Shown piece after piece: positions 11,609-22,783 of a stretch of 64,000 nucleotides of DNA; position 1 is the stretch's first letter; each line of letters begins with the position of its first letter. The position numbers and the translations under genes were made by a program. The notes beneath the pieces were generated by a model, which did not search any database, was not told the DNA's origin, and saw only the letters and a program-made list of their open reading frames with translations. This DNA comes from Silene latifolia (taxonomy: Eukaryota > Streptophyta > Magnoliopsida > Caryophyllales > Caryophyllaceae), in contig NC_133529.1 in assembly GCF_048544455.1 (NCBI RefSeq), forward strand, positions 56,952,271 to 57,016,270. The letters are read 5' to 3'.

Positions 11609-12108
11609 GTGGGGTGTTGTAATGGTTTACACGGCAAAGGAAAAGGGTAATTATAAGGCTAGGACTAGGGTTAGGTGATATAAGGCAAGTGGCATCCTAG
11701 TTTATGGTAAATAGGAAGTGATTAATTTTGGTAAGTGTCAAATAGTGACAAGTATTAAAGTAGTCATAGGAGTTGTTAGGTGATCAAATTTATATGGTAA
11801 AAGATAAAATTTGGAAAGTAGGACAAATTTTAGGAATTGAATTGTGTGTAGAAAATATGACGCGTGAAATATGGAGAGCAATATAGGAGAGTTTGTATGT
11901 GATTTGGAAAATAAAAAATATGGTGTATCTTGTCTATTTTGATAAAAGATTAAGTTTGTATAACAATTAAATTCTAAATAACAAATAGAAATTTATGATA
12001 AATATATTCCTATAAACGAAATTATTCATGCAATGCAATATACGGACACAGTCATACAATCTTAACTTAAACTAGTCAGTCATAGGGAAATTGAACATAT
12101 ACAGAAGC
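11609..12108 (-). other. Spacer between pol and env-like ORF
   Basis: About 500 bp of AT-rich sequence without a frame. It would be the leader for the downstream ORF. Confidence 0.5.
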
Positions 12109-13181
12109 TTAGGTACCACCAATTAAACCAATTTCCAACCGTAAAGTCTCAAATCGTTCTCTAGCTAACGATTTTGTCAAAATGTCTGCCCATTGTTTTT
12201 CCGTACTACAAAATTCAAATTTTATATTCCCCTTCTCAACATGGTCTCGAATGAAATGGTGTCTTATTTCAATATGTTTGGTACGTGAATGTTGTGCGGG
12301 ATTTTTAGAAATTATTATCACACTAGTATTATCACATAAAATAGGAATACATCCTACATCAACACCATAATCACGTAATTGTTGCTTAAGCCATAATAAT
12401 TGAGTACATACCAGTCCTGCAGCGATATATTCGGCTTCAACAGTTGAGAGAGCAACTGAAATTCGTTTCTTCAAACCCCACGTAATAATGCACGGTCCGA
12501 CAAATGTGGCGACACCCGACGTGCTTTTTCTGTCTAGAGAACATCCTGCGTAGTCGGCATCAGAATAACCGACTAGCTCAAAGTTACATTCCATTGGATA
12601 CCATAAATACAGCTTGGCCGTTCCAATTAAATATCGTAAAATTCGTTTTACGGCCGTCATATGCGAATCTTTGGGAGATGATTGATATCTCTCACAAACA
12701 CATACGCTAAACATAATATCGGGTCTACTTGCGGTCAAATATAACAGTGACCCAATCATCCCACGGTAAGTAGTTTCATCAACTGATTTACCGTCTTCAT
12801 CTAGTGTCAATTTCTTATCCGCAACCATCGGTGTAGAAATGGCATGAGAATTTTCCATTCCAAATTTCCGAATTAATTCCTTGATATATTTTTGTTGATG
12901 GATCTTAATGCCTTCATCGATTTGTTGTATTTGCAGTCCTAGGAAGAATTTTAATTCTCCCATCATACTCATATCGAACTCGGAGGTCATCAACTCAAAA
13001 AAATATTTGCATAGGTTTCGGTTGGTCGATCCAAAGATAATGTCATCGGCGTATATTTGAACAACTAAAAGGTCAGAGCCCTCGGATTTTAGAAATAGGG
13101 TTTTATCAACAGATCCTCAACTGAATCCACTGTCAAGTAGAAACTTTGATAATCTGTCGTACCATGCCCTAGGTGCTTGTT
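12109..13181 (-). pseudogene. SIRE reverse transcriptase C-part and RNase H
   Basis: Reading down the minus strand, the catalytic motif YADDIIFGSTNRN (about 13040-13075) is followed by the open frame 12109-12993. That frame carries the copia RT/RNase H signatures RPDIMFSVCVCERYQ, SDADYAGCSLDRKSTSG, STVEAEYIAAG, LCDNTSVI and KHIEIRHHFIRD, and ends with LARERFETLRLEIG and a stop. This part converts genomic RNA to DNA and removes the RNA strand. A TGA interrupts the frame about 80 bp before YADD (near 13122), and the join to the upstream RT half is frameshifted, so it is inactive as it stands. Confidence 0.85.
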
Positions 13182-13841
13182 TTAATCCGTATAGGGCTTT
13201 ATCCTACTTGAAACGTGATCTTCAAATTTGCTATTCTTAAATTCGGGGGGTTGTTCAACGAAGACTTCTTCCTGTAGATATCCATTTAGAAACGTTGTCT
13301 TGACATCCATCTGGATGAGCTTCATTCCCTTATGTGCTGCGAATGCTATCAGAAGTCTAATAGCTTCAAGACGAGCAACACGTGCGAAAGTCTCGTCATA
13401 ATCTATTCCTTCTTGTTGATTATAACCTTGGACCACCAATCTTGCTTTGTTTCTGACAATGATTCCGGCATCATCTAGTTTGTTCCTAAAGACCCACCTT
13501 GTTCCAATGACAGATCGATCCTTTGGTCTACGAACTAAATGCCAAACCTTGTTTTGTTCGAACTGTTGTAGCTCTTCTTGTATAGCGACAATCCAATCTG
13601 ATTCTGCAAGAGCTTCATTGATATTTGTTGGTTCGATCATGGATAGAAAAGAGTAGAAGGAGCAGAAGTTATTCAAGGATCGTCTCATTTGCACACCCTT
13701 CTTAATATTCCCAAGAATATTGTCCATGGGGTGTGAGCTCTTGTATTTCCATTTTGTTGAATTACTAGGTTCTTCGTCGTTATTTGAGCTTGACCCAACT
13801 TCATTTGGATCGGAATTGGAGGAAGTTCCCCCTGAATCCAA
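13182..13841 (-). pseudogene. SIRE reverse transcriptase N-part
   Basis: The frame holds the conserved start of copia [22 protein letters not shown], then [57 protein letters not shown] and [20 protein letters not shown] (the first catalytic aspartate is the D of QMDVK). It ends in a short out-of-frame tail at 13182, where a frameshift separates it from the YADD half. The consensus QMDVKSAFLNG has SA in place of TT, a mild substitution. Confidence 0.85.
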
Positions 13842-14384
13842 TCCGGGTGTTGTATTAGAGCCGTTTATAACATCGGACTCTACACTTTGATTTGGATCTA
13901 ATGTTATAGTAACATCACCTATAACATTAGTTTAGGAGTCCTTATTTTGAGTTAATGTTATAGTATCATCAACTATAACTTTGCTTTTCTCCTTTTTATC
14001 TTTTAAGGAACGATCAAGTTCATCACTTGTTCCTTCTATCTCATTGTCCTCCAATTCCAATTCCGGGGGATCGTCTCTTGAAAGACGAAAGTCGGGTTCA
14101 TCCAAGTCTTCTTCCTCATCCTTTAAAGGCTTATCAAACACGTTATCTTCATCAAAAATAACGTGGACACTTTCTTCAATACAGAGAGTTCTCTTATTGA
14201 AGACTTTGTAAGCCTTGCTATGATCTGAGTTTCCTATGAAAATCGCCTCATCACTTCTAGGGTCGAACTTACTTAACCGGTTTTTACCATTATTGTGAAC
14301 AAAACATTTACTCCCAAAGCAATGAAGATGGGAGATAGGTTTTCAACCTCTAAGGAGTTCATAGGGGGTTTTCTTAAGAATAGG
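13842..14384 (-). pseudogene. SIRE integrase C-terminal/linker region
   Basis: Read through two stops on the minus strand, this joins integrase to RT. It contains remnants such as KTPYELL, HCFGSKCFVHNNG, KFDPRSDEAIFIGNS and YKVFNKRTLCIEESVHVIFD, the usual copia segment after the integrase core. The later part (13932-14141) is rich in D and E. The stops at 14385 and about 14345 sit where arginine codons would be expected, consistent with C-to-T decay. Two palindromic GTTATA words occur at 13895-13980. Confidence 0.6.
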
Positions 14385-15416
14385 TCAGATCATAGCACGA
14401 TTATGGATATAACAAGAAGTACTAATGGCTTCAGCCCAAAAGTTACGAGGTAAACCACTACACAAAAGTATTGTACGAGCCATATCTTCCAAAGTTCTAT
14501 TCACACGTTCAACGACACCGTTTTGTTGAGGAGTTCTTAGTGCAGAGAAGTTATGCCCCACACCATTAACTCTACAATATTCTATGAAAGCTTGATTGTC
14601 AAACTCGGTGCCATGATCCGTACGAATAGATACAAGATTTGTCTTATATTTATTTTGAACACGTTTTATAAGACAGTCAAATTCATCAAATGTTTTATCT
14701 TTTGAATGAAGAAAGATAGGCCATACATACCTTGAGTAATCGTCTACACGAACGAAGACGTACCTTGATCCTTCTCTACTCCTTACCTTCATAGGTCCAC
14801 ATAAATCCATGTGTACTAATTCCAAGGCTTGATTTTTTCTTACTACTCTTTTAGGTTTGAATGATGATCTTACTTGTTTGCACCTGGCACACGTATCATA
14901 CATCTTTTCTTGGTCGAACTTGATTTTAGGTAACCCTTCAACCAAGTCCCACTTCTTGAGTTTGTTCAAGGTTAGTGAGCTAATGTGACCAAACCTTTTA
15001 TGCCACAAACAGCGATCATCAAGTGTAACATTCATACATGAGAAAGAGTTAGTAGGCACAGCATTTAAATCTACCATATATACATTCCTTTTCCTGTGGC
15101 CTTCAAGAATAACATTACTAGTTCCTTCAATAATAATGCGATAACTATCAGTATGGAAAACAACTTTTTTACCTTTGTCGCATAGTTGAGATATGCTTAG
15201 CAAGTTATGTTTTAGACCATCCACGAGATAGACATCACTGATTGTGTGAGACTTAGATATTCCTATTTTGCCAATGCCGATTACTTTTCCCTTCTTGTTG
15301 TCCCCGAATGTCACTTTTCCTCCGTTGAAGGGCTTGAGTGAAAGAAATAGATTCTTGTCTCCGGTCATGTGTCTTGAACATCCACTGTCAAGATACCATT
15401 GATTGTTTTCTTTCAC
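14385..15416 (-). pseudogene. SIRE protease active site and integrase core
   Basis: The frame opens with WYLDSGCSRHMTGD, the aspartic protease active site (DSG) of copia polyproteins. GAG-pre-integrase follows (NLLSISQLCDKGKKVVFHTD, CLWHKRFGHIS), then the zinc-binding half (H-H then DTCARCKQ), then the integrase catalytic triad: D in HMDLCGPMK, D in IRTDHGTEF and E in PQQNGVVERVNRTLEDMAR. It ends at a stop after HNRAM. The integrase core is uninterrupted for 343 codons. The protease start is duplicated 756 bp upstream. Confidence 0.88.
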
Positions 15417-16010
15417 TACTTCCTGGAGAAGGGATTAGATAGAGTTTTTAGGTACCCAAGCTAAGTTGGGTCCCTTATGATTAGTTACTCTATAGACCAA
15501 ATCTTTTCGAACCCAGACTTGTCTAATAACCGTTTTTCTAACCCTTGAATTATTTTGTTTGAGATGAGTTCTAAGCTTAGGGTTTTCTCTCGGTCTAGGG
15601 ATTTCTCTAGGTCTATCATGACTGTTTCCCTTGTGAACAGGTTTACTAGGTTTAGGTCAACAAGGGTTTTGTGAAGTGCTAGGTTTCTTGGTGTAGTCGA
15701 AGGCCATGTCATAGAACCAACGAAATTTATTGTTCCTTTCTTCATTAGGTTCATTTATGGGGGCTTCATTATCCTCGACAACTGTGTCAACAGTTTGAGC
15801 ATGGTCGGCATTCTTTCGTATATCATGAGTCTTTTTGACACAATTGTTTTGGATGTGGCCCGTATGACCACAGTAATTGCAAATTAGATATTCAGGAAGG
15901 TCAGCATACTTCCTTTTTCTGAAATCAAAATCCGAAGGTGTTGATTTGCATTTAGAGTGATCTCTACGGCTGTAGCACTCATGTCCTAAACCCATCTTCA
16001 TATTATTGTC
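15255..16010 (-). repeat. 756-bp tandem duplication, copy 1
   Basis: Every landmark in this interval recurs 756 bp higher (16011-16766): the protease start, the TAA before it, the TGA after QNPC and the CCHC knuckle. A shared AGAT lies at the junctions (15255-15258, 16011-16014, 16767-16770), consistent with a microhomology-mediated duplication. The two copies differ by a scatter of point changes. Confidence 0.9.
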
Positions 16011-16766
16011 AGATATTCCTATTTTGCCAATGCCGATTACTTTTCCCCTCTTGTTGTCCCCGAATGTCACTTTTCCTCCGTTGAAGGGCTTGAGTGAAAG
16101 AAATAGATTCTTGTCTCCAGTCATGTGTCTTGAACATCCACTGTCAAGATACCATTGATTGTTTTCTTTCACTACTTCCTGCAGAAGGGATTAGATACAG
16201 TTTTTAGGTACCCAAGCTAAGTTGGGTCCCTTATGATTAGTTACTCTATAGACTAAATCTTTTCGAACCCAGACTTGTCTAATAACCGTTTTTCTAACCC
16301 TTGAATTATTTTGTTTGAGATGAGTTCTAAGCTTAGGGTTTTTTCTCGTTCTAGGGATTTCTCTAGGTCTATCATGACTGTTTCCCTTGTGAACAGGTTT
16401 ACTAGGTTTAGGTCAACAAGGGTTTTGTGAAGTGCTAGGTTTCTTGGTGTAGTCGAAGGCCATGTCATAGAACCAACGAAATTTATTGTTCCTTTCTTCG
16501 TTAGGTTCATTTATGGGGGCTTCATCATCCTCGACAACTGTGTCAACAGTTTGAGCATGGTCGGCATTTTTTCGTATATCATGAGCCTTTTTTATACAAT
16601 TGTTTTGGATGTGACCCGTATGACCACAGTAATTGCAAATTAGATATTCAAGAAGATCAGCATACTTCCTTTTTCTGAAATCAAAATCCGAAGGTGTTGA
16701 TTTGCATTTAGAGTGATCTCTACGGCTGTAGCACTCATGTCCTAAACTCATCTTCATATTATTGTC
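16011..16766 (-). repeat. 756-bp tandem duplication, copy 2
   Basis: Sister of 15255-16010. In coding order this copy comes first. Its protease start (DSGCSRHMTGD at about 16140) runs straight back into a second copy of the gag tail (DNNMKMGLGHECYSRRDHSK), so translation would leave the protease after about 54 residues. Confidence 0.9.
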
Positions 16767-17714
16767 AGATTGCTCGGTTAGGAAGTTTAGGACTTTTGTG
16801 ATACCTTTCCACTTATCATGGACCTTCCTAGCATGTAGAAGTAGGTCTTTTAGGGTTTTAATTTCCTCTTGACATTTCGTGTGATGTACATCATTATCTT
16901 TCTTAAAGTTATCACGAAAGTCTTGGAATCGTTTGTTAAGAAGAAATACAACATCGGAATGTTGTTTCTTAACATTGATCATGTCGGTCTTAGATTCCTT
17001 TAATTGCTTTGAAAGGGAATCTATCTCTTTCTTTTGGTCTAAGATCACTACTTCATCAGATGTGACCTTAGTTTCCAAAAGTTCTCTGGCTTTTCTAAGT
17101 TCTAAAGTTATAGCTTCATTAGCTATAACTTTGGCTTAAAGGTGCTTGATGTTAAGCTTTAGGTCTAAAGTTATAGCTTCATTAGCTATAACTTTGGACT
17201 CTATTTCCTTCTTTTCAGCCGTAGTAGAATCTAACGTTGTTGCTTTCTCAGTTATAACATTAGATTTTAACTTCTTAGCTTTGGCCTTTAGAGTATGATT
17301 CTCTTCTGCAATTTCGAGAATCTGTTCCTTTAAATCTTTTAGCTCCAAGTCCTGTTCGTGACACTTATCGAGAGATTGTTCAAAGAATTCAATTAAAGCA
17401 CTTTTAGACAATTTCTTAACGCGTTTTTTAAGCTCAAGATAACTTACCTCTTCATCATCATCTTTGTCTGATTCTCCAAGAAAGCAATAGTTCGCGTGTG
17501 AGTTTGTGCTTTCATCGTCGTTGTCGGAGATTAGGTCAAGACTAACACTGCTGAGACAAAGGTTGGCTACTTCTTCGTCTTTAGATCCCTCGTCATCTTC
17601 TGAGTCAAGGTCTCCCCAACACGAAGCCATCATTACCTGTTTGAATTCTCTCTTTGTCTTCTCGTGTTTTGTCTTGTCCTTAATCTTCTTCCATGTTGGA
17701 CAATCCTTGATCAT
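16413..17714 (-). pseudogene. SIRE gag C-terminal part with second zinc knuckle
   Basis: The minus-strand frames 17136-17714 and 16413-17078 are one gag tail split by a stop at about 17134. The first is acidic and coiled-coil-like (EEVSYLELKKRVKKLSK, QDLELKDLKEQILEIAEENH). The second continues the coil (DQKKEIDSLSKQLKESKTD) and ends with ICNYCGHTGHIQNNC, a CCHC zinc knuckle (C-X2-C-X4-H-X4-C). A TGA follows after STSQNPC in both duplicate copies, so that stop predates the duplication. The palindromic words at 17104-17193 are inside this coding stretch and encode KVIANEAITL repeats. Confidence 0.7.
17104..17265. repeat. GTTATAGC...GCTATAAC hairpin words inside gag
   Basis: The sequence AAAGTTATAGCTTCATTAGC followed by TATAACTTTGG occurs at 17104-17134 and again at 17163-17193, 59 bp apart. 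A degenerate copy follows at 17231-17265. Each can fold on itself, and in frame each encodes roughly KVIANEAITL. The same half-words recur in both LTRs and at 13895-13980. Confidence 0.85.
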
Positions 17715-17828
17715 ATGATCAGATTCTCCACACTTGAAGCAACCTCTGTTTGCAAAAGATGACTTTGATTCTGTAACCTTTTTGTTGGATGACTTGTTGT
17801 TGTTGTAGGATGATTTTGTTTGTTTGTT
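17700..17828 (-). pseudogene. SIRE gag zinc-knuckle segment
   Basis: The minus strand reads RGCFKCGESDHMIKDCPTWK, a CCHC knuckle (C-X2-C-X4-H-X4-C) for RNA binding in the capsid. A stop near 17829 separates it from the gag N-part. Confidence 0.8.
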
Positions 17829-18575
17829 TCAAATTATTTTATTTTTGAAGCGGCGTTCAAACAAAACAGTCTCGTCCTCTAATTCAGAGTCAGCTTCTTT
17901 GGTTTTCAAGGCCATACTCTTATTTCGGCTAGGTTCAACGTCATCTTTGTTAAGAGTAATTTCATGGGCCATGAGAGCACCGATGAGTTCTTGATAGGAT
18001 AGGTTTTCAAGATCTCGTGATTCCTCCATTGCAGTGACTTTAGGACGCCACTTCTTAGTCAGGCTCCTAAGAACCTTTCTAGCAATGTCCTCAGTACTGA
18101 ATTTCCTACCTAGGTTTTTCAGTTCGTTTATGATGCTAGAAAACCTTGCGGACATACTATCTAAGGACTCATTAGGCTCCATAATGAATAGCTCATATTT
18201 TTGCATAAGCAAATCTATTCGGTGCTTCCTAACAATGGAAGTACCTTCATAAGCTAGTTCAAGCCCATCCCATATTTCCTTGGCTATAGAACACGAAGAA
18301 AACCGATCAAACTCTGTAGAAGTCATTCCGTTTTGTAGGAGACTTATTGCTTTGGAGTTCTTTTCGGCCTTCTTGTAGTCGGCCTCGACATAGTCCTCTT
18401 CTTTCTTTTCATAGGTAGTGCCTTTCTCGGATGCTACAAGAATTTTGTGCGGTCCGTTTTGGATAATCCTCCAGCACTCCCAATCGTGACCTTTCACATA
18501 GTGAGTGATCATGTTTTTCCACAATCCATAATTCTTCCCATCAAAGACGGGACACTTGAGATATTTGGAATCCAT
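17829..18575 (-). pseudogene. SIRE gag N-terminal part (UBN2-type)
   Basis: It starts MDSKYLKCPVFDGKNYGLWK, the standard DUF4219/UBN2 start of copia gag. ECWRIIQNGPHKI, SSCSIAKEIWDGLELAYEGT and KVLRSLTKKWRPKVTAMEES follow, all typical of the gag capsid region. The ATG lies about 100 bp inside the primer site, the expected place for the first codon. The frame is open for 248 codons and stops before the first zinc knuckle; in an intact element gag would run on. Confidence 0.85.
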
Positions 18576-18668
18576 TTATCACGTGATAAGCAGCGGAATA
18601 TAAAACGATAGGATAAATAAAAACAACATAGATCAGCCTCTTTGCGGTTAGGCAATCAAGAGCACGAG

Positions 18669-18680
18669 GCTCTGATACCA
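18669..18680 (-). other. SIRE primer-binding site (initiator Met-tRNA)
   Basis: The minus strand reads TGGTATCAGAGC, complementary to the 3' end of plant initiator methionine tRNA, two bases from the LTR edge. It orients the element. Confidence 0.92.
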
Positions 18681-18682
18681 AT

Positions 18683-20262
18683 TGAAGAGTTTATCGATCC
18701 GAAATACTCAAGAGGGGGGGTGAATTGAGGATTTAAAACTTTTGGAAGCTTTTTCGATTGTATGAATATAATTGATTATTTAAAGTTTATTGATTAAACT
18801 TTAACTAATCAACTAAGGAATGTTAAACAAAATAAACAAACGAACGAAAGAGAGGAGACATGCGGTTTTTGAAGTGGTTCAGTTTCACAAGTCGAAACCT
18901 ACGTCCACTATTCTCGATTAATAAATTTAGTACCTTTCTACGGATTACAAATTTACTAACCCAACTCGTACAACTAACTCTAGCTGTAACTCAATGAGTA
19001 CCGTTAAATATTCGAGTGACTAACTTACGCTAATAAGAAAGCACTAATGATTCTTGCAAAGGTTCACGTTAATGAACAAGTAAGAAATCAAATAAGCACT
19101 ATTATATTATAACGATAACTTAACAAATGAATATACGAGTTTAAGACACACGACCTTTAAAATAACAAAACGGTTTTCTGCTTTGAAACACACGATTTTG
19201 CTTTGTGAAAATAAGATCAATTTTTATGCTTAAGGTCTATACATTAAATGTTGCAAAGAGCAAAGTATTTATAGGAAGGAAAGAATAAGGCAACTCGGTT
19301 TCTAGAAACCCTAATGGCCGAAAATAGGAGATATGTTAACAAATCATATCTTCTATTATTTCTTTCCTAAAAGCCTAAAAGATAATAAAGAATATTCCAA
19401 AAGATAGAATATAATCTATTCAATTATTATCTTTACTATAAATTCTAAGATATGATAAGATTTTCTATACCAAGAATATCTTTTATCATAAACAAATATA
19501 TTAAGTAAGATATACAAGATATGTAAAGATATAAAATCTTTACCAAATATATCTTAGTTTACACAAGATGTCACGGCTCATATGCCTCGTGACTCGTGCA
19601 AACCCTAGCTCAATATATGGGTTAGAATTTAGGTTTTAAGAGAGGCTTTGTTGAAACCCTAATTAGTAGCATGGTCCAACTCATAAGTTGACCCAAAACG
19701 ACTACTAGTCAACGTTCAACAAGGAACTGAACTCCGCATTAAACCGGGCTTTATCAGGTAAATACGTTTATCAAAATATTTAAAATAAACTTTAAACAAT
19801 TTTAAAAACAATTTTAAAACATTATATGTCGTGTATAGTAAACTCAGCATCTCAATGTTATAGTAAGAGAGCTATAACATTGAGCTCTTTTACTAGTAAT
19901 GTTATATCTGCAAAGCTATAACTTTACTAATTCAAGAAACTCATCCTTGGTTATCATTACGAGATAATCACCTATACTATTCTAATCTTCAGGGAGATCT
20001 TTGAGTATAGGCTACGTCATCATCCAAGCTTGATTAATCTTTAGACGGACTTCGTCTTCACATAAATCTTGAATGAATCTTCACATCGTTTGATCTTGAA
20101 TTGAGGCTTGACTATTGTATACTTCCATCACAACTTCCTTTGTTGCTTGTATTAGATAAATCGAATCTAAAAGACTTAGACAAACGATTACGCGCAACAA
20201 GTATATAAATTATAAAGCACCTTGACATCATCAAAACATAAACATATATACTATATGGTTCA
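18683..20262 (-). mobile_element. 5' LTR of the SIRE element (1580 bp), CACTA-free
   Basis: It begins TGAAGAGTTTATCG next to the primer site and ends TATATGGTTCA. It carries the empty CACTA target (taatcAACtaagg, about 18803-18815). GTTATAGC words lie at 19853-19925. As the element's 5' LTR it would contain the promoter, in minus orientation. Confidence 0.9.
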
Positions 20263-20307
20263 ATAAAAATCATATAGATCCATATAATATTAATATTCAC
20301 ATCCCGC

Positions 20308-20785
20308 AGAATGAGGAGTGTAAAGGGAGCACAAATTCAAAAGAAGCAAACCTGTTGCTAATAACTAAATAAATGAAGCACCTTACGTCTAGATAACTAA
20401 TGACATCAAAAGGTCACACATGAAGCTCATCAAAATTAACAATGAATATGTCAATAGTATTATAATTATCAGTGGCAAAAAAAGAAAATAGTTTTATAAA
20501 ATTTCTGCTTAACCCATGAGAAAATAGAAACTGAAAGCTAAAGTTTAATGGGGAGTGTAAAAGGAGCACCAATTCAAAAGAAGCGGGCCTGTTGCTGATA
20601 ACTAAATAAATGAAGCACCTTACGTCCAGATAATTAATGACATCAAAAATCCACACACAATGCTCATCAAAATTAACATTGAATAAGTCAATAGTATCAT
20701 AGTTATCAGTGGTAGAAATGAAAATAGATTTACAAAATTTTGGCTTAACCATGAGAAAATAGAGACTGAAGGCTAAAGTTTCTAA
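20308..20785. repeat. Imperfect tandem duplication, period about 240 bp
   Basis: Two adjacent blocks (20308-20548 and 20549-20785) share landmarks in the same order: gtgtaaa(g)ggagcac, attcaaaagaagc, taactaaataaatgaagcac, gctcatcaaaattaac, ttatcagtgg, and gagaaaatag followed by aactgaa. They are about 85 percent alike by eye. No gene is recognised here. Confidence 0.8.
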
Positions 20786-22783
20786 ACATTCCCATAAATG
20801 AGTATGCATATATAATTCACTTAGTAACCATGGATTTAGGAGGGAAAAAACACGGGCTAAAGCACCAAACTTAGACTATTACATACTATGCAGATTAAGG
20901 GGAAACAAGAAATTCATACAAAACCTGTATATTATGACTGACAGCTAAAGATTCACCAATTAACAGAGTCTCAAAGCTTAAAAGAGTCAAACTTTCGAAT
21001 AACCAATCGAAACATCCATCACATACCCAAAATCTAAACTAACTTCTTCAATCCTCTCAAACCCTAAACAGTTTGACAAAGAATGACATCATACTCTTTA
21101 TCCATCACGCCCCAACCACCCTAAACTACGGCCAGCCCGATCTCCACCAACGGCTGAGCATAGAACAATCGCCTACTATAACCACCATCAATGAAGCGAC
21201 CAGAGTGCAGCTAGCTTTGTAAAACAATAATTAAATAGGGAAGATGGAAAGTTGATGGGTAGTAATTGAGGTTAGCTATGATGGTGTTGTCCTGATAAGA
21301 GATTAGAGATTAGAGCGGATGACATGGGACAATGTGTGGTAAGGGGGGAGGAGGAGCAATACATACAACGCAAAGTAAGACCAAAACAACCCATTATAAA
21401 GTAAAATTAAAACACCCAGCTGAAAATACCAATAATACGCAAATACCTATAGTTAGAGAAGACGATACATCTTAGAAATCACTATGGCTCACTGCATAGA
21501 ACACTAGGTCCACAATAAAAAATTGAACCAGAAGCGACATGGTAGGGATTGTAAGACGTAAGTACTGAGGTGAGGGCTTTACTGGGCGAGGAAGATAGGA
21601 GAAAGAACTATTTTGGAATCATAGGTAACATAGCAATGAAAGGAGAAAAATATCAAGTAATTACACATGAATGATGGTATATACATGAACACCATGGCTC
21701 ATAGCCTCATACACCAACAAATTTCACAGTAAATAAAAAAGAAAGGCTATACACAAAAAAATCAAACTAAAAACCTTAAAATTCAACAAGACACGTGATG
21801 ATTGACCGATCGACCTTAAAATTCGATAGAGCACGTGATGATATGAATCACAAGTAACAGAGTAAATGAAAAGAGATAAAGGTAATGAAATAAAAGTAAT
21901 GAACATCATCCTTCATCGACGACGAAAAGAAGGGTGTCAACATCGACAACAAAATGAAAGGGTTACCTCACAAGTCCGAGAGCTTTTGGAACCACAGGCC
22001 ACTCGAGGACATAGAAAAAGAGAAGTTGTGGCATGTGACCATTAAAAATTACTAAACAAAGATGATTTTTTTTTCAGTCACCAGTAAAGCAGAACAAACA
22101 TTTTTGCTATCCACACCACATTAGCAACATAAACAAACTTCCATATGAAGAAAACGAATAGAAAAACCATTTTGGTACCTGCCTACCAACAAAGTAAACT
22201 TGCTCGTGAGCAAGATCGGATCTCCATCTGCTGATATATCCAGTACAAGAATGATGCCACTGTAGTTCAAAAAGAAGCGAGGCGCAACTTTGCTCAAGAT
22301 ACTTGTACAGTTGTACCCATTGGAGTGCATCATCACTGAGACAAACATACTTTACATCAACAAAGAAAGTGAAAACTATCGAAACAGGCAATGTTATTTG
22401 TGTGACTTATTTTAGTTAAATAAAGAGCACTAAATATCAATAATCCTTAAGTAGAGTTACAAACAAGCGAAACATGGTTCTATTCCACGAAAGGACGATC
22501 CACCAGCCACTCTTGTTTAAACATTTGCTTTAGTTAAATAAAGAACAATATATGTCCGACAAACCCAATTGCCACATCGCTAAAACAAATTTGAGGTCAA
22601 ATTGCAAAGTCCTCGCCTTTGAAGATGCCGCATAATAGCCCAGTGCAAAGGTGAGTATGCATCAACAACGCACCAGGCTAGATGCCTCGTTCACCCGACC
22701 TAAAGATCTGATAAATAACAGCTGTCTGAAACGTAGTAGCACCAAATCAAAAGCAATCAATGCTTGGTAGATGGAAAACTTAC
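20786..22783 (-). other. Flank downstream of the GnTI pseudogene; one possible orphan exon
   Basis: No clear gene. On the minus strand 22175-22340 looks exon-like: it follows tttgtctcag, stays open in two frames and ends GGCAG at a GTACCA donor. Neither translation matches a family I know, and it is not the expected C-terminal part of GnTI. Confidence 0.3.

Larger units (their letters stand above)
6079..20262 (-). mobile_element. Complete but degenerate SIRE/Maximus-type Ty1/copia retrotransposon
   Basis: Two LTRs of 1585 bp (left, after removing a CACTA insertion) and 1580 bp (right) flank 9.3 kb with the copia order, read on the minus strand: gag, protease, integrase, reverse transcriptase/RNase H, then an extra env-like ORF before the 3' LTR. 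Long LTRs, a Met-tRNA primer site and the extra ORF are the marks of the SIRE (Maximus) lineage. The termini are TGAA...TTCA. The outer 5-mers are AAAAT (6074-6078) and ATAAA (20263-20267), so no clean target duplication is seen. Stops, frameshifts and an internal duplication show it cannot make its own proteins. Confidence 0.88.

Noticed and set aside
20263..20267. Clean SIRE target-site duplication
   Set aside because: ATAAA on the right against AAAAT on the left match at only three of five positions.
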